A DNA stretch of 64,000 nt from Rhodospirillaceae bacterium LM-1 (GTDB lineage Bacteria; Pseudomonadota; Alphaproteobacteria; Rhodospirillales; WMHbin7). The notes below the pieces were generated by a model. It was not told the origin of the DNA, did not search any database, and saw only the letters and a list, made by a program, of their open reading frames with translations. Shown here in pieces: positions 9,606 to 17,692 of this stretch. Numbering within the stretch: position 1 is the stretch's first letter; each line of letters opens with the position of its first letter. The stretch covers positions 186,001-250,000 of the forward strand of contig CACUVI010000026.1 of assembly GCA_902725215.1 (NCBI GenBank), written 5' to 3'. Position numbers and translations under genes: made by a program.

Positions 9606-10388
9606 CTAAAGACTAAATTTCTCGCCCAGATAGACCCGGCGCACATCGGCATGCGCCACGATCTCGTCGGGCCTGCCCTCCATCAGCACATGGCCTTCGT
9701 GCAAGATGTAGGCGCGGTCGATGATGTCCAGCGTTTCTCGCACATTATGGTCGGTGATCAAAACCCCGATGCCGCGATCTTTCAGATGCGCCACCAAATC
9801 GCGGATGTCCGAGACAGCGATTGGGTCGATGCCCGCCAAAGGTTCGTCCAGCAAGATGAAGTGAGGGCGCGAGGCCAGCGCCCTGGCGATTTCGACGCGT
9901 CGGCGCTCGCCGCCCGACAGCGCCACGGCGGGGGCGTCGGCCAGATGGCTGATCGAGAATTCCGTCAGCAGCGCCTCCAGCATATGCTCGCGCTTCTCGG
10001 AATCGAGTTCGGTCACTTCCAACACGGCCATGATGTTTTCGGAAACGGACAGCCCGCGAAAAATCGAGGCTTCTTGCGGAAGATAGCCGATGCCAAGCCG
10101 GGCGCGCCGGTACATGGGCAGATCGGTGATGTTCTGCCCGTCCAACTCGATCGAACCGGAATCCGGCGTAATCAAGCCGGTGATGCAATAAAAGCAGGTC
10201 GTCTTGCCAGCCCCGTTGGGTCCCAGCAGACCCACCGCCTCGCCGCGCTGCACGGTCACTGTCACGTCGCGCAGAACCGGACGGCGCTTGTACCGCTTGC
10301 CGATATGGCGCGCCACCAAGCCGCGACCGGCGGCGCGGGCTGGCACGTTCAAGGGCGAAAGCGGTTGCTCGAAATCGGAACTGTTCAT
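9606..10388 (-). CDS. lptB: LPS export ABC transporter ATP-binding protein
   Basis: Cytoplasmic ATPase of 260 residues that powers LptFG extraction of lipopolysaccharide. Walker A GPNGAGKTT, Q-loop LPQEASIF, signature LSGGERRR, Walker B FILLDEP and H-loop ITDHN are all visible in order. About 20 N-terminal residues precede the usual start and are not conserved. The ATG at 10388 overlaps the lptA stop codon as ATGA, implying translational coupling. The permease partner lptG is about 48 kb away at 58.0-59.2 kb; lptF is not in the window. Confidence 0.96.
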   Translation of the reverse strand: MNSSDFEQPLSPLNVPARAAGRGLVARHIGKRYKRRPVLRDVTVTVQRGEAVGLLGPNGAGKTTCFYCITGLITPDSGSIELDGQNITDLPMYRRARLGIGYLPQEASIFRGLSVSENIMAVLEVTELDSEKREHMLEALLTEFSISHLADAPAVALSGGERRRVEIARALASRPHFILLDEPLAGIDPIAVSDIRDLVAHLKDRGIGVLITDHNVRETLDIIDRAYILHEGHVLMEGRPDEIVAHADVRRVYLGEKFSL

Positions 10389-11215
10389 TTTTTCTTGCGC
10401 CCGCCATCGGGGGCAAGAATGCCCTGCACGCGCGTTCCCGCCGTTCCGGGCGCCGCCGGGAAAAGCTTGCTGACGCCGGTGGCCATGTTCACTTCCGCAT
10501 AGCCGCCGTTCAACTGATTCTTGTCCCTGGTGATTTTCACATTGCCGGTCAGCGTGGCCAGTTGGCTTTCGGTATAGTAGATGCCCTTGTCGCCGGTGGC
10601 GACGTCGTTGGCCGTGCGCACCAGCACATTGCCAAACGCGTTGGCCTGCTTGATTTCCAGCTTGCCGTTCTTGTCTTCCTTGAGATCGGCCGTGATGGTG
10701 TCGGCGCGCAGGCGCTTGTCGTCGTGCTGCACAAAGGCGTCGCCCCTGGCCACCGCCACGCGCTTGGCCTCCCAATATTCCAGACTGTCGGTGGCCGTCA
10801 CGGTGTCGGTCGGCGTTTGCAGTTTTGCCACCGGCACGCCCTTGATCACCAGAAGCACATTGTCGATGTCGTAGACCGCGCTGTCGCCCGTCACCTTGGT
10901 CTCGGCGGAAATGATGCGCACATGGCCAAGCGCCTCCAACTTCCAGATTTCGGTGCCGCCGCCTTCCTTGCGGTCGCGGTAATGCGCCACCAGCTCGTCG
11001 GCGTGAACGGTCACGTTGTTGCGGATGGCCCTGGCATTTCCCTTGGCGATGAATTTCTGCTCGCGCTGCATCCATTCGATGCCCTGATCCGACGTAATAT
11101 CGACAGCACCCTCCGGCCCGCCGCCCGTGAAATCAAGACCGGCCGCCATCGGCTTCGCGATGAAGCCCGCCGCCACCAGAACCGTCATCAGAAAAACGCG
11201 CCAACCATTTGTCAT
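10385..11215 (-). CDS. lptA: LPS transport periplasmic protein LptA
   Basis: Exported protein of 276 residues, longer than E. coli LptA (185). An N-terminal signal peptide (about residues 1-25) is followed by the OstA-like beta-jellyroll repeat region, with phrases such as VTVHADELVAHYRD and LEYWEAKRVAVARGDAFV. LptA forms the periplasmic bridge that carries LPS from LptC to LptD. The C-terminal extension (NPAAPGTAG-like, ending RKKK) is not part of the core fold. The start overlaps lptC by 4 bases and the stop overlaps lptB by 4 bases. Confidence 0.92.
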   Translation of the reverse strand: MTNGWRVFLMTVLVAAGFIAKPMAAGLDFTGGGPEGAVDITSDQGIEWMQREQKFIAKGNARAIRNNVTVHADELVAHYRDRKEGGGTEIWKLEALGHVRIISAETKVTGDSAVYDIDNVLLVIKGVPVAKLQTPTDTVTATDSLEYWEAKRVAVARGDAFVQHDDKRLRADTITADLKEDKNGKLEIKQANAFGNVLVRTANDVATGDKGIYYTESQLATLTGNVKITRDKNQLNGGYAEVNMATGVSKLFPAAPGTAGTRVQGILAPDGGRKKK

Positions 11216-11895
11216 TTTTTGGGCATACCCGCCTTGGGATCGAGAACAAGATGGGCTTTGCCGGTGAACACGATGCGCGCCCCTTTATCGTACAGCCTGA
11301 ATCCATCGGCGGTCAGCGCCCCGAAGGGCCCTTGGCCGCGCACCCGGTCGTCGCCCGACGCCGTGCCCATCTTCAGATCGGCCTGCGCGCTCTGGGTGTG
11401 AATTTCATAGCCCTTATCGTGGAACAGATTGACGTTGCCCAACAGATCGAGCGTGCTGGAAGGTTGGCTGTACAAGCCATTGTCGGCGGAAAGGGCCAGC
11501 CATTGGCCATCGCGGGTCATCATATCGGCCTTGGGCGCCTCCAGTTCGACCGCCTTGGCGCCCTTGGAGGCCTCGGTGGCGGCATCGGCGGTTACCGTAA
11601 ATGGCTGGTTGTCCTTGTCGGTGCCGAAATAGCGGGCGTTGACCATCGACAGCGTATCGACGTCCTTGGTGTTGATGTTCGAGAAGCTGACCCTGAATCG
11701 CTCGTCCTTGCCCACGATCTGCGGCCAGATCAGCACGAGGCCCAGCACCAGCGCGGCGACGGCGGGCAGGATGATCTTCATCATGCCGACGAAACGTGTA
11801 TAGCTGGGGTCGCGGGTTTTGATGTCGCCCGCAGCCAGCAAATCGCGCGTCCGATCAGCGGAACGCAGCGCCAAGCGGCTGTCGATATGGACCAT
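11212..11895 (-). CDS. lptC: LPS export protein LptC
   Basis: Protein of 227 residues with a single membrane anchor at about residues 39-59 (MKIILPAVAALVLGLVLIW) and a periplasmic beta-jellyroll domain (RFRVSFSNINTKDVDTLSM; YSQPSSTLDLLGNVNLFHDKG). LptC sits on the LptBFG complex and hands LPS to LptA. The N-terminal cytoplasmic tail of about 38 residues is longer than in E. coli, as is usual in Alphaproteobacteria. Eight bases separate it from kdsD upstream. Confidence 0.92.
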   Translation of the reverse strand: MVHIDSRLALRSADRTRDLLAAGDIKTRDPSYTRFVGMMKIILPAVAALVLGLVLIWPQIVGKDERFRVSFSNINTKDVDTLSMVNARYFGTDKDNQPFTVTADAATEASKGAKAVELEAPKADMMTRDGQWLALSADNGLYSQPSSTLDLLGNVNLFHDKGYEIHTQSAQADLKMGTASGDDRVRGQGPFGALTADGFRLYDKGARIVFTGKAHLVLDPKAGMPKK

Positions 11896-11903
11896 GACGC
11901 CTC

Positions 11904-12890
11904 CTATGCCACACCTGCCCTAAGGCAGTCGTGAACGTGCAGGATGCCGACCGGCTTGTCGGCTTCGACGACAAACAGCGTGGTGATCGAACTGGCATTC
12001 ATGATCCGCAGCGCCTCGGCGGCCAGAATCTGCGGGCGCACGGTCTTTGGATCGCGGGTCATGATCTCGGCGGCGGTTTTCTTCAGCATGCCGTCCGACA
12101 TGTGGCGGCGCAGATCGCCGTCCGTGACGATGCCGGCCAGCAATCCATCGGCGCCGACAACTCCGGCGCAGCCAAACCGCTTGTTGGTCATGACCAAAAG
12201 CGCTTCGGCCACGGATTGTTCCGGCTTGACCAGGGGAACCTCGCCGTCCCGATGCATCAGATCGGAAACTTTCAGCAATTTGCGGCCCAAGGCGCCGCCG
12301 GGATGCAGCATCTGGAAATCGGCGGCCGTAAAGCCCCGCCGCTCGAGAAGCGTAACCGCCAGCGCATCGCCCAAGGCCAGCATCATGGTGGTCGAAGTGG
12401 TGGGGGCCAGACCCATGGGGCAGGCTTCGCTCATGGTGGGCAGGACCAGGGCCACATCGGCGGCCTCGCCCAGGCTGCTGGCCTGGCGGGACGTAATGCC
12501 GACCAGCGGAATGGCAAAGCGCCTAGTATAGGCGATCAGGTCGGACAGTTCGGCGGTTTCGCCGGAATTGGACAAGGCCAGCACGGCATCCTTGGCGGTG
12601 ATCATGCCCAAATCGCCATGGCTGGCCTCGGCCGGATGCACGAATACGGCAGGCGTGCCGGTGGAGGCCAGGGTGGCCGCGATCTTATGGCCGACATGGC
12701 CGCTTTTGCCCATGCCGCTAACCACCACCCGGCCCGCGACGGCGGCCAGAATATCCAGCGCTTTCAGAAACGCGCCATCCAACCCATCGGCCATGCTTTG
12801 CAGGGCCTGGGATTCCAAAGCCAAGACCCGGCGCGCCGAGTCAAGGTCGGCCTGTGCGGTCGAAACGGTCTTATTCGTCATGGGCGTCAT
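11904..12890 (-). CDS. kdsD: Arabinose-5-phosphate isomerase
   Basis: Enzyme of 328 residues of the KpsF/GutQ family; it converts ribulose-5-phosphate to arabinose-5-phosphate, the first step to Kdo for LPS. An N-terminal SIS domain (VVSGMGKSGHVGHKIA, HPAEASHGDLGMI; about residues 45-175) is followed by two CBS domains (about 205-325), the family layout. An ATG three codons in (12881) is an equally possible start because neither has a clear ribosome binding site. It heads the kdsD-lptC-lptA-lptB-rpoN operon. Confidence 0.95.
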   Translation of the reverse strand: MTPMTNKTVSTAQADLDSARRVLALESQALQSMADGLDGAFLKALDILAAVAGRVVVSGMGKSGHVGHKIAATLASTGTPAVFVHPAEASHGDLGMITAKDAVLALSNSGETAELSDLIAYTRRFAIPLVGITSRQASSLGEAADVALVLPTMSEACPMGLAPTTSTTMMLALGDALAVTLLERRGFTAADFQMLHPGGALGRKLLKVSDLMHRDGEVPLVKPEQSVAEALLVMTNKRFGCAGVVGADGLLAGIVTDGDLRRHMSDGMLKKTAAEIMTRDPKTVRPQILAAEALRIMNASSITTLFVVEADKPVGILHVHDCLRAGVA

Positions 12891-13054
12891 TGCCGGGCGT
12901 TCAGATCAAGAGCCAGTCTTGCCATTCATGATGGCGGAACGATGGCAGCCAATGCCATTTGCAACTTGGCGCCATCTTTGCATGGATTATGCCCGGCCCA
13001 GCCGCCTAGGTCAATGAATGGCGGCTTGGAAGCACAAATTATTAGCTCAAATTA

Positions 13055-13663
13055 TTAATGTGCGAAGATGTCTTCTTCGTCCCAGCCCAGCAGATCGAGG
13101 GCGGCGCGGGTGGGCAGGAAGGAGAAGCAGGAATCGGCCAGGGCCTTGCGGCCCTCGCGCAGCAGCAGATCGTCCAGCTTGGCTTTCAGGGCGTGCAGGT
13201 GCAGAACGTCGGAGGCGGCATAGGCCAACTGCTCGGCGGTCAGGTTGGCCGATCCCCAGTCGCTGGTCTGCTGCTGCTTGGACATTTCGACGCCCAGCAG
13301 ATCGCGGCACAAATCCTTCAGCCCATGCTTGTCGGTGTTGGTCCGGGTTAGGCGCGAAGCGATCTTGGTGCAATAGACCGGCGTGCAGGTCACGCCCAGC
13401 CAGCGGGCCAGCATGGCGATGTCGAACCTGGCGTAATGAAACATTTTGAGGCGCTTGGGATCGGCCAGCATCGTTTTCAGGCGCGGCGCTTCATAGCGGT
13501 TTTGGAAATGGACCAGATGGGCGTTGCCGTCGCCCGACGACAATTGCACAACGCACAACCGATCACGCATGGGGTTCAGCCCCATGGTTTCGGTGTCGAT
13601 GGCGATGACGGGGCCGAGATCAAGCCCTTCCGGCAGATCGCCATGGTGCAGATGATTGGCCAT
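13055..13663 (-). CDS. rnd: Short ribonuclease D (DEDDy 3'-5' exonuclease)
   Basis: Protein of 202 residues containing only the exonuclease domain, without the HRDC domain of E. coli RNase D. ExoI motif AIDTETMGL, ExoII HYARFDIAML and ExoIII YAASDVLHL give the four acidic residues and the tyrosine of the DEDDy class. It probably trims tRNA or small RNA 3' ends. The start at 13663 has AAGGAAG 5 bases upstream; longer readings would run towards the tRNA gene. It is followed, 164 bases later on the same strand, by kdsD, the usual alphaproteobacterial order. Two copies of CAAATTATTA flank the stop codon (13035-13044, 13048-13057). Confidence 0.92.
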   Translation of the reverse strand: MANHLHHGDLPEGLDLGPVIAIDTETMGLNPMRDRLCVVQLSSGDGNAHLVHFQNRYEAPRLKTMLADPKRLKMFHYARFDIAMLARWLGVTCTPVYCTKIASRLTRTNTDKHGLKDLCRDLLGVEMSKQQQTSDWGSANLTAEQLAYAASDVLHLHALKAKLDDLLLREGRKALADSCFSFLPTRAALDLLGWDEEDIFAH

Positions 13664-13736
13664 TCGGGCTTCCTTTCCCAAACTCCCCAGTCCGGCATCC
13701 CCCGATGCCCCGGCCAAAATACGACCGCCAAGAAAG

Positions 13737-13823
13737 TGGTGCCCAGGAGAAGACTCGAACTTCCACGACCTTTCAGCCACTAGAACCTGAATCTAGCGCG
13801 TCTACCAATTCCGCCACCTGGGC
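13737..13823 (-). tRNA. tRNA-Leu (CAG)
   Basis: An 87-base gene folds into a class II tRNA: acceptor stem GCCCAGG/CCTGGGC, discriminator A, long variable arm, T-loop GTTCGAGTC. The anticodon stem CTAGA/TCTAG encloses loop TTCAGGT, giving anticodon CAG. The 3' CCA is encoded (13737-13739). A strong promoter lies just upstream. Confidence 0.96.
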
Positions 13824-13846
13824 AGGGGCACTTCTTGGGAGGGCGA

Positions 13847-13875
13847 GCGATACCCTGACAAAGCGCCGATGTCAA
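13847..13875 (-). promoter_or_regulatory. sigma70 promoter of tRNA-Leu
   Basis: Minus strand: perfect TTGACA (13870-13875), 17-base spacer, TATCGC (13847-13852), about 24 bases before the mature tRNA 5' end. Confidence 0.7.
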
Positions 13876-13941
13876 GCGCGGGATGGACGAAACTTGGTTG
13901 GCTGTGTAACCTTCCCCCAGTTTTGTTTCGTGGAGGATGGC

Positions 13942-14952
13942 ATGTCCGGCTGTGTGGTGACGGTTTTTGGTGCTTCTGGGTTCATTGGGCGCCAAGTGGT
14001 GCAACGGCTGGCGGCCAGCGGGGCCACGGTGCGCGCCGCCGTACGCGACCCCATCGGAGCCGCTTTCCTGAAGCCCATGGGCGAGGTTGGGCAGGTCATT
14101 CCCATCAAGGCCGATCTGCGCGACAAGGCCGCCATCGCCAGGGCCGTGGAAGGGGCAAGCGCCGTGATCAATCTGGTCGGCATCCTTTATGAAAGCGGCG
14201 GCGCCAAGTTCGAAACCATCCATGTCGAAGGCGCCAAACGGATCGCCCAGGCCGCCAAGGCGGCGGGCGTTCAAAGCCTGGTCCATGTATCTGCCCTGGG
14301 CGCCGACGCCAATTCGCCCTCGGCCTATGCCCGCAGCAAGGCCAAGGGCGAGGCCGAAGTGCTGGCCCAGTTCCCCGATGCCGTCATCATGCGCCCCAGC
14401 GTCGTTTTCGGACCCGATGACGATTTTTTCAACCGCTTCGCCAATCTGGCCCGCCTGACCCGCATGTTGCCGGTTTTCGTATCCGACGGCTTCAGGCCCA
14501 AATTCTCGCTGCAAGACCTTAGCTTCGACTTCGATCTGTTCGGATCGGGCGGGGCCGCCTTCCAGCCGGTTTATGTGGGCGATCTGGCCGACGCCATCCT
14601 GGCCGTGCTGAACAAGCCCGACGCCAAGGGCGGCACCTTCGAGATCGCCGGCCCGCGCCCCATCCGCATGAAGGAAGTGATGGAAATGGTGGCCACCGCC
14701 ATCAAGCGCAGCCCGGCCATCCTGCCCCTGCCCCCCTTCGTCGGCAAGATTCAGGCCTTTTTCCTGCAATTCTTGCCCAAGCCCCCCCTGACGCCCGACC
14801 AGATGAAGCTGCTGGCCAGGGACAATGTGCCGTCCGGCAAACATCCCGGCCTGAAGGAATTGGGCATCCGCCCGACCGCGCCCGAGGCGATCATCCCCGC
14901 CTATCTGACCCGCCACCAGCCCGGCGCGCGCCGCAGCGCGCATCACATTTAA
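13942..14952 (+). CDS. Complex I NDUFA9-type atypical SDR protein
   Basis: Protein of 336 residues with an N-terminal NAD(P)-binding motif VFGASGFIGRQVVQRL and an extended-SDR fold (VINLVGILYESGGAKFETIHVEGAKRIA; HVSALGADANSPSAYARSK; MRPSVVFGPDDDFFNRF). This is the NDUFA9/ycf39-like group; in Alphaproteobacteria it is often called a complex I accessory subunit or NAD-dependent epimerase. It probably binds a nucleotide structurally rather than modifying sugars. The start at 13942 has GGAGG 5-6 bases upstream, and any longer reading enters the tRNA-Leu gene on the other strand. Confidence 0.85.
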   Translation: MSGCVVTVFGASGFIGRQVVQRLAASGATVRAAVRDPIGAAFLKPMGEVGQVIPIKADLRDKAAIARAVEGASAVINLVGILYESGGAKFETIHVEGAKRIAQAAKAAGVQSLVHVSALGADANSPSAYARSKAKGEAEVLAQFPDAVIMRPSVVFGPDDDFFNRFANLARLTRMLPVFVSDGFRPKFSLQDLSFDFDLFGSGGAAFQPVYVGDLADAILAVLNKPDAKGGTFEIAGPRPIRMKEVMEMVATAIKRSPAILPLPPFVGKIQAFFLQFLPKPPLTPDQMKLLARDNVPSGKHPGLKELGIRPTAPEAIIPAYLTRHQPGARRSAHHI

Positions 14953-14984
14953 CGCTTCCCTGTGATTTGAAGGCGGGCAAAAGA

Positions 14985-15015
14985 AAAACCCCGGAGACTT
15001 CTTCTCCGGGGTTTT
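14985..15015. terminator. Bidirectional terminator between NDUFA9-like gene and gcrA
   Basis: A perfect 13-base stem (AAAACCCCGGAGA / TCTCCGGGGTTTT) with a 5-base loop. The T-run lies at the 3' arm on either strand, so it can end transcription of both convergent genes. Confidence 0.85.
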
Positions 15016-15039
15016 CACTTGGCAAGTCCTGGAGGCGGT

Positions 15040-15402
15040 TTACGCCGCGTCTTCCGACTTGTGATTGCTTTTGGGGGCGATATAGGCGATCGCCGCATGC
15101 TGGCTGCAATAGGGCTTGCCGTTCATGGCCTGCTCGCCGCAGAAATGGAAATCGTCTTTTCTGGGATCGCCAATCGGCCAGGAACAGCCGCCGCGATTGT
15201 TGAAGGGCACCACCTTGGGCGGCTGGGGCTGCACGGGAGCGGCCCGCTTGATCGGCGAGGGTCTGGCGATCAGGCCCAGGCGGTGCGCCTTGCCGACCAC
15301 GGCGTTCTTCGACATGCCGATCCGCCGCCCAATTTCGCTGGTCGACAAGCCCTGCTGCCACAAACGCGTCAGCTCGTTGATCGTTTCATCGGTCCAGGCC
15401 AT
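15040..15402 (-). CDS. gcrA: Cell-cycle regulator GcrA
   Basis: Protein of 120 residues. It begins MAWTDETINELTRLWQQG, the conserved GcrA N-terminus with its homeodomain-like DNA-binding helices (GRRIGMSKNAVVGKAHRLGL), and ends with the sigma70-interaction region containing CSWPIGDP and paired cysteines/histidines. GcrA works with sigma70 at promoters carrying the CcrM methylation site GANTC and controls S-phase genes. The ATG at 15402 has AGGAGGGG just upstream. It is monocistronic and ends at the bidirectional terminator. Its promoter overlaps a GANTC site. Confidence 0.96.
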   Translation of the reverse strand: MAWTDETINELTRLWQQGLSTSEIGRRIGMSKNAVVGKAHRLGLIARPSPIKRAAPVQPQPPKVVPFNNRGGCSWPIGDPRKDDFHFCGEQAMNGKPYCSQHAAIAYIAPKSNHKSEDAA

Positions 15403-15451
15403 AACCCCTCCTTGCCCCTGTATCTTGTGGTTTCCACCCCAATCTGACCAC

Positions 15452-15481
15452 AACATAGTGGGGCAATCGGGTCGGAGTCAA
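15452..15481 (-). promoter_or_regulatory. Putative gcrA promoter with overlapping GANTC site
   Basis: Minus strand: TTGACT (15476-15481), 18-base spacer, TATGTT (15452-15457). The sequence GACTC (a CcrM methylation site) spans 15475-15479, inside the -35 element. Confidence 0.5.
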
Positions 15482-15523
15482 ACAAGAGTTTTCCACAAGC
15501 CCCCGGCCCGCCTTGCCTGCTCG

Positions 15524-15552
15524 TTGACAGAAATCGGACGAACGCCCATAGT
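15524..15552 (+). promoter_or_regulatory. sigma70 promoter of argD-argF operon
   Basis: Plus strand: perfect TTGACA (15524-15529), 17-base spacer, CATAGT (15547-15552), about 40 bases before the expected leader end and argD start. Confidence 0.65.
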
Positions 15553-15599
15553 CTGCCGCTTTCCTTGGAACACTGGGGGTTTTCCCCTAGAGGAGAGCC

Positions 15600-16781
15600 A
15601 TGATCAGCGCCGTAATGCCGACCTATGCCAGAGCCGACCTTGCCTTCGAGCGGGGCGAAGGCTGCTGGCTGGAAAGCGTGGATGGTCGGCGCTATTTGGA
15701 TTTCGGGTCGGGCGTTGCGGTCAACGCGCTTGGCCATACGCATCCAAGGCTGGTGGCGGCCCTGACCGCCCAGGCGCAGAAACTCTGGCATTGCTCGAAT
15801 CTGTATCGCGTGCCGGGCCAGGAAAGGGTGGCGGCGCGCTTGGTCGAAGCCAGCTTTGCCGATACCGCTTTCTTTTGCAATTCGGGCGCCGAGGCGATGG
15901 AGTGCGCCATCAAGATGGTGCGCAAATATCACGACGCCAGCGGCACGCCGGAACGCTATCGCTGCATCACGGTCGAGGGCGCCTTTCATGGCCGCACCCT
16001 GGCCACCATCGCGGCGGGCGGCCAGGAAAAGCATTTGAAGGGGTTCGATCCCGTCGTTGACGGATTCGATCAGGTGCCCTTCGGCAACATGAATGCGTTG
16101 CGCGCCGCCATCACCGGGCAAACGGCGGCCATTATCGTTGAACCCGTGCAAGGCGAAGGCGGCATCCGCCCGGCCGAGACCGACTATCTGAAAAAACTGC
16201 GCCTAGCCGCCGACGAGTTCGGCCTGCTGCTGGTCTTCGACGAGGTTCAGTGCGGCATGGGCCGCACCGGCAGCCTGTTCGCCTATCAGCAGGCGGGCGT
16301 GGCCCCCGACATCATGGCGCTGGCCAAGGGACTGGGCGGCGGCTTTCCCATCGGCGCCTGTCTGGCCAGCGAGCGCGCCGCGCAGGGCATGACGGCAGGC
16401 ACGCATGGCAGCACCTTCGGCGGCAATCCCCTGGCCATGGCGGTGGCCGAGACTGTGCTGGACGTCATGCTAGAACCCGGCTTCTTGCAAGAAGTCGCCC
16501 GCAAGGGCGCCCTGCTGCATGATCGTCTTTGCCTGCTGGTCGAACGCCACCCCTCCTCGCTGCTGTCGGCAAGGGGACTGGGATTGATGCAGGGCCTGGT
16601 CTGCAAACGTCCCAACGGCGACATCGCCGAAGCCTGCTACGCCCAGGGGCTGCTGACCGTTCTGGCGGGCGACAATGTCTTGCGCATCCTTCCCCCCTTG
16701 ATCGTCACGGACGAGGAAATCTTGGAAGGCAGCGCCAAACTTGAAGCGGCTATAGCCGCCTTGGAAAGCCGGGGGGCTTGA
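15600..16781 (+). CDS. argD: Acetylornithine aminotransferase
   Basis: Class III PLP aminotransferase of 393 residues. It converts N-acetylglutamate semialdehyde to N-acetylornithine in arginine synthesis and may also serve in lysine synthesis. Family features in order: LDFGSGVAVNALGH, FFCNSGAEAMECAIKM, FHGRTLATI, LVFDEVQCGMGRTG, and the PLP lysine in ALAKGLGGGFPIG. GAGGAG precedes the ATG by 5 bases. The stop codon overlaps the argF start (TGATG), so the two are coupled. Confidence 0.95.
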   Translation: MISAVMPTYARADLAFERGEGCWLESVDGRRYLDFGSGVAVNALGHTHPRLVAALTAQAQKLWHCSNLYRVPGQERVAARLVEASFADTAFFCNSGAEAMECAIKMVRKYHDASGTPERYRCITVEGAFHGRTLATIAAGGQEKHLKGFDPVVDGFDQVPFGNMNALRAAITGQTAAIIVEPVQGEGGIRPAETDYLKKLRLAADEFGLLLVFDEVQCGMGRTGSLFAYQQAGVAPDIMALAKGLGGGFPIGACLASERAAQGMTAGTHGSTFGGNPLAMAVAETVLDVMLEPGFLQEVARKGALLHDRLCLLVERHPSSLLSARGLGLMQGLVCKRPNGDIAEACYAQGLLTVLAGDNVLRILPPLIVTDEEILEGSAKLEAAIAALESRGA

Positions 16782-17683
16782 TGACGCGTCATTTTCTCAA
16801 TCTCGACCGTTTCGACGAGATCACGCTGCGCCATATGCTAAAGCGCGGACTGGACTTCAAGGGCAAGCGCGCCGCCGATCCGCTGCCGTTGCGCGGACGC
16901 ATCCTGGCCATGATCTTCGAGAAGCCGTCGACCCGCACGCGCGTTTCCTTCGAAGCCGGCATGAAACAGTTGGGCGGCGACGTCGTGGTGCTGGGCCAGC
17001 ACGACACCCAGTTGGGACGCGGCGAGACGGTGGCCGACACGGCCCGCGTCCTGTCTCGCTATGTTGACGCCATCATGATCCGCACCAACGACCCGGCCAA
17101 GCTGGACGAGTTGGCGGCCTATGCCAGCGTGCCCGTCATCAACGGGCTGACCGACACCACGCATCCCTGCCAGATCATGGCCGACATCATGACGGTGGAA
17201 GAACATCGCGGTCCCATCGGCGGCAAGGTGGTGGCCTGGAGCGGCGACGGCAACAATGTCGCCAATACCTGGATTCAAGCCGCCGCCCTGTTCGGATTCG
17301 AAATGCGTCTGGCCTGCCCGGCCAATCTGCCGCCAGACGCCGACATCATGGCCTGGGCGCTGGCCAGAGGGGCCAAGATCGTGTTGACCGAGGATCCCGC
17401 CGCCGCGGTCAAGGGCGCCGACGCCGTCATCACCGACGCCTGGGTTTCCATGGGCTTCGAATCCGAGAACCGCCAGCAGTTTCTTGAACCCTACGCCGTG
17501 ACCGAAAGCCTGATGGCGCACGCCAAACCCGATGCCTTGTTCTTGCACTGCCTGCCCGCCCACCGGGGCGAGGAGGTCACGGACGGCGTGATCGACGGCC
17601 CTTGGTCGGTGGTCTGGGACGAGGCGGAAAACCGCCTGCATGCCCAGAAGGGCATCCTGATGTGGTGCCTGGAAGGCAATTGA
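16781..17683 (+). CDS. argF: Ornithine carbamoyltransferase
   Basis: Protein of 300 residues, the normal length. It joins carbamoyl phosphate and ornithine to citrulline. The carbamoyl-phosphate site STRTRVSFEAGM, the TTHPCQ motif (residues DTTHPCQIMAD) and the ornithine-site HCLPAH are all present. The ATG at 16781 overlaps the argD stop. N-formylglutamate hydrolase follows after 9 bases, probably in the same operon. Confidence 0.96.
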   Translation: MTRHFLNLDRFDEITLRHMLKRGLDFKGKRAADPLPLRGRILAMIFEKPSTRTRVSFEAGMKQLGGDVVVLGQHDTQLGRGETVADTARVLSRYVDAIMIRTNDPAKLDELAAYASVPVINGLTDTTHPCQIMADIMTVEEHRGPIGGKVVAWSGDGNNVANTWIQAAALFGFEMRLACPANLPPDADIMAWALARGAKIVLTEDPAAAVKGADAVITDAWVSMGFESENRQQFLEPYAVTESLMAHAKPDALFLHCLPAHRGEEVTDGVIDGPWSVVWDEAENRLHAQKGILMWCLEGN

Positions 17684-17692
17684 GGACGATCG

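Noticed and set aside
13035-13057. CAAATTATTA direct repeats near the rnd stop as part of a CRISPR or attachment site
   Set aside because: Only two short AT-rich copies with a 3-base gap; no further units, integrase or tRNA-end duplication.
13737-13823. tRNA-Leu as an integration site
   Set aside because: No integrase or repeated tRNA 3' end was seen on either side; neighbouring genes are conserved housekeeping genes.
13780-15018. A 412-codon minus-strand frame opposite the NDUFA9-like gene
   Set aside because: It begins in the terminator, covers a real gene antisense and runs into the tRNA-Leu gene.
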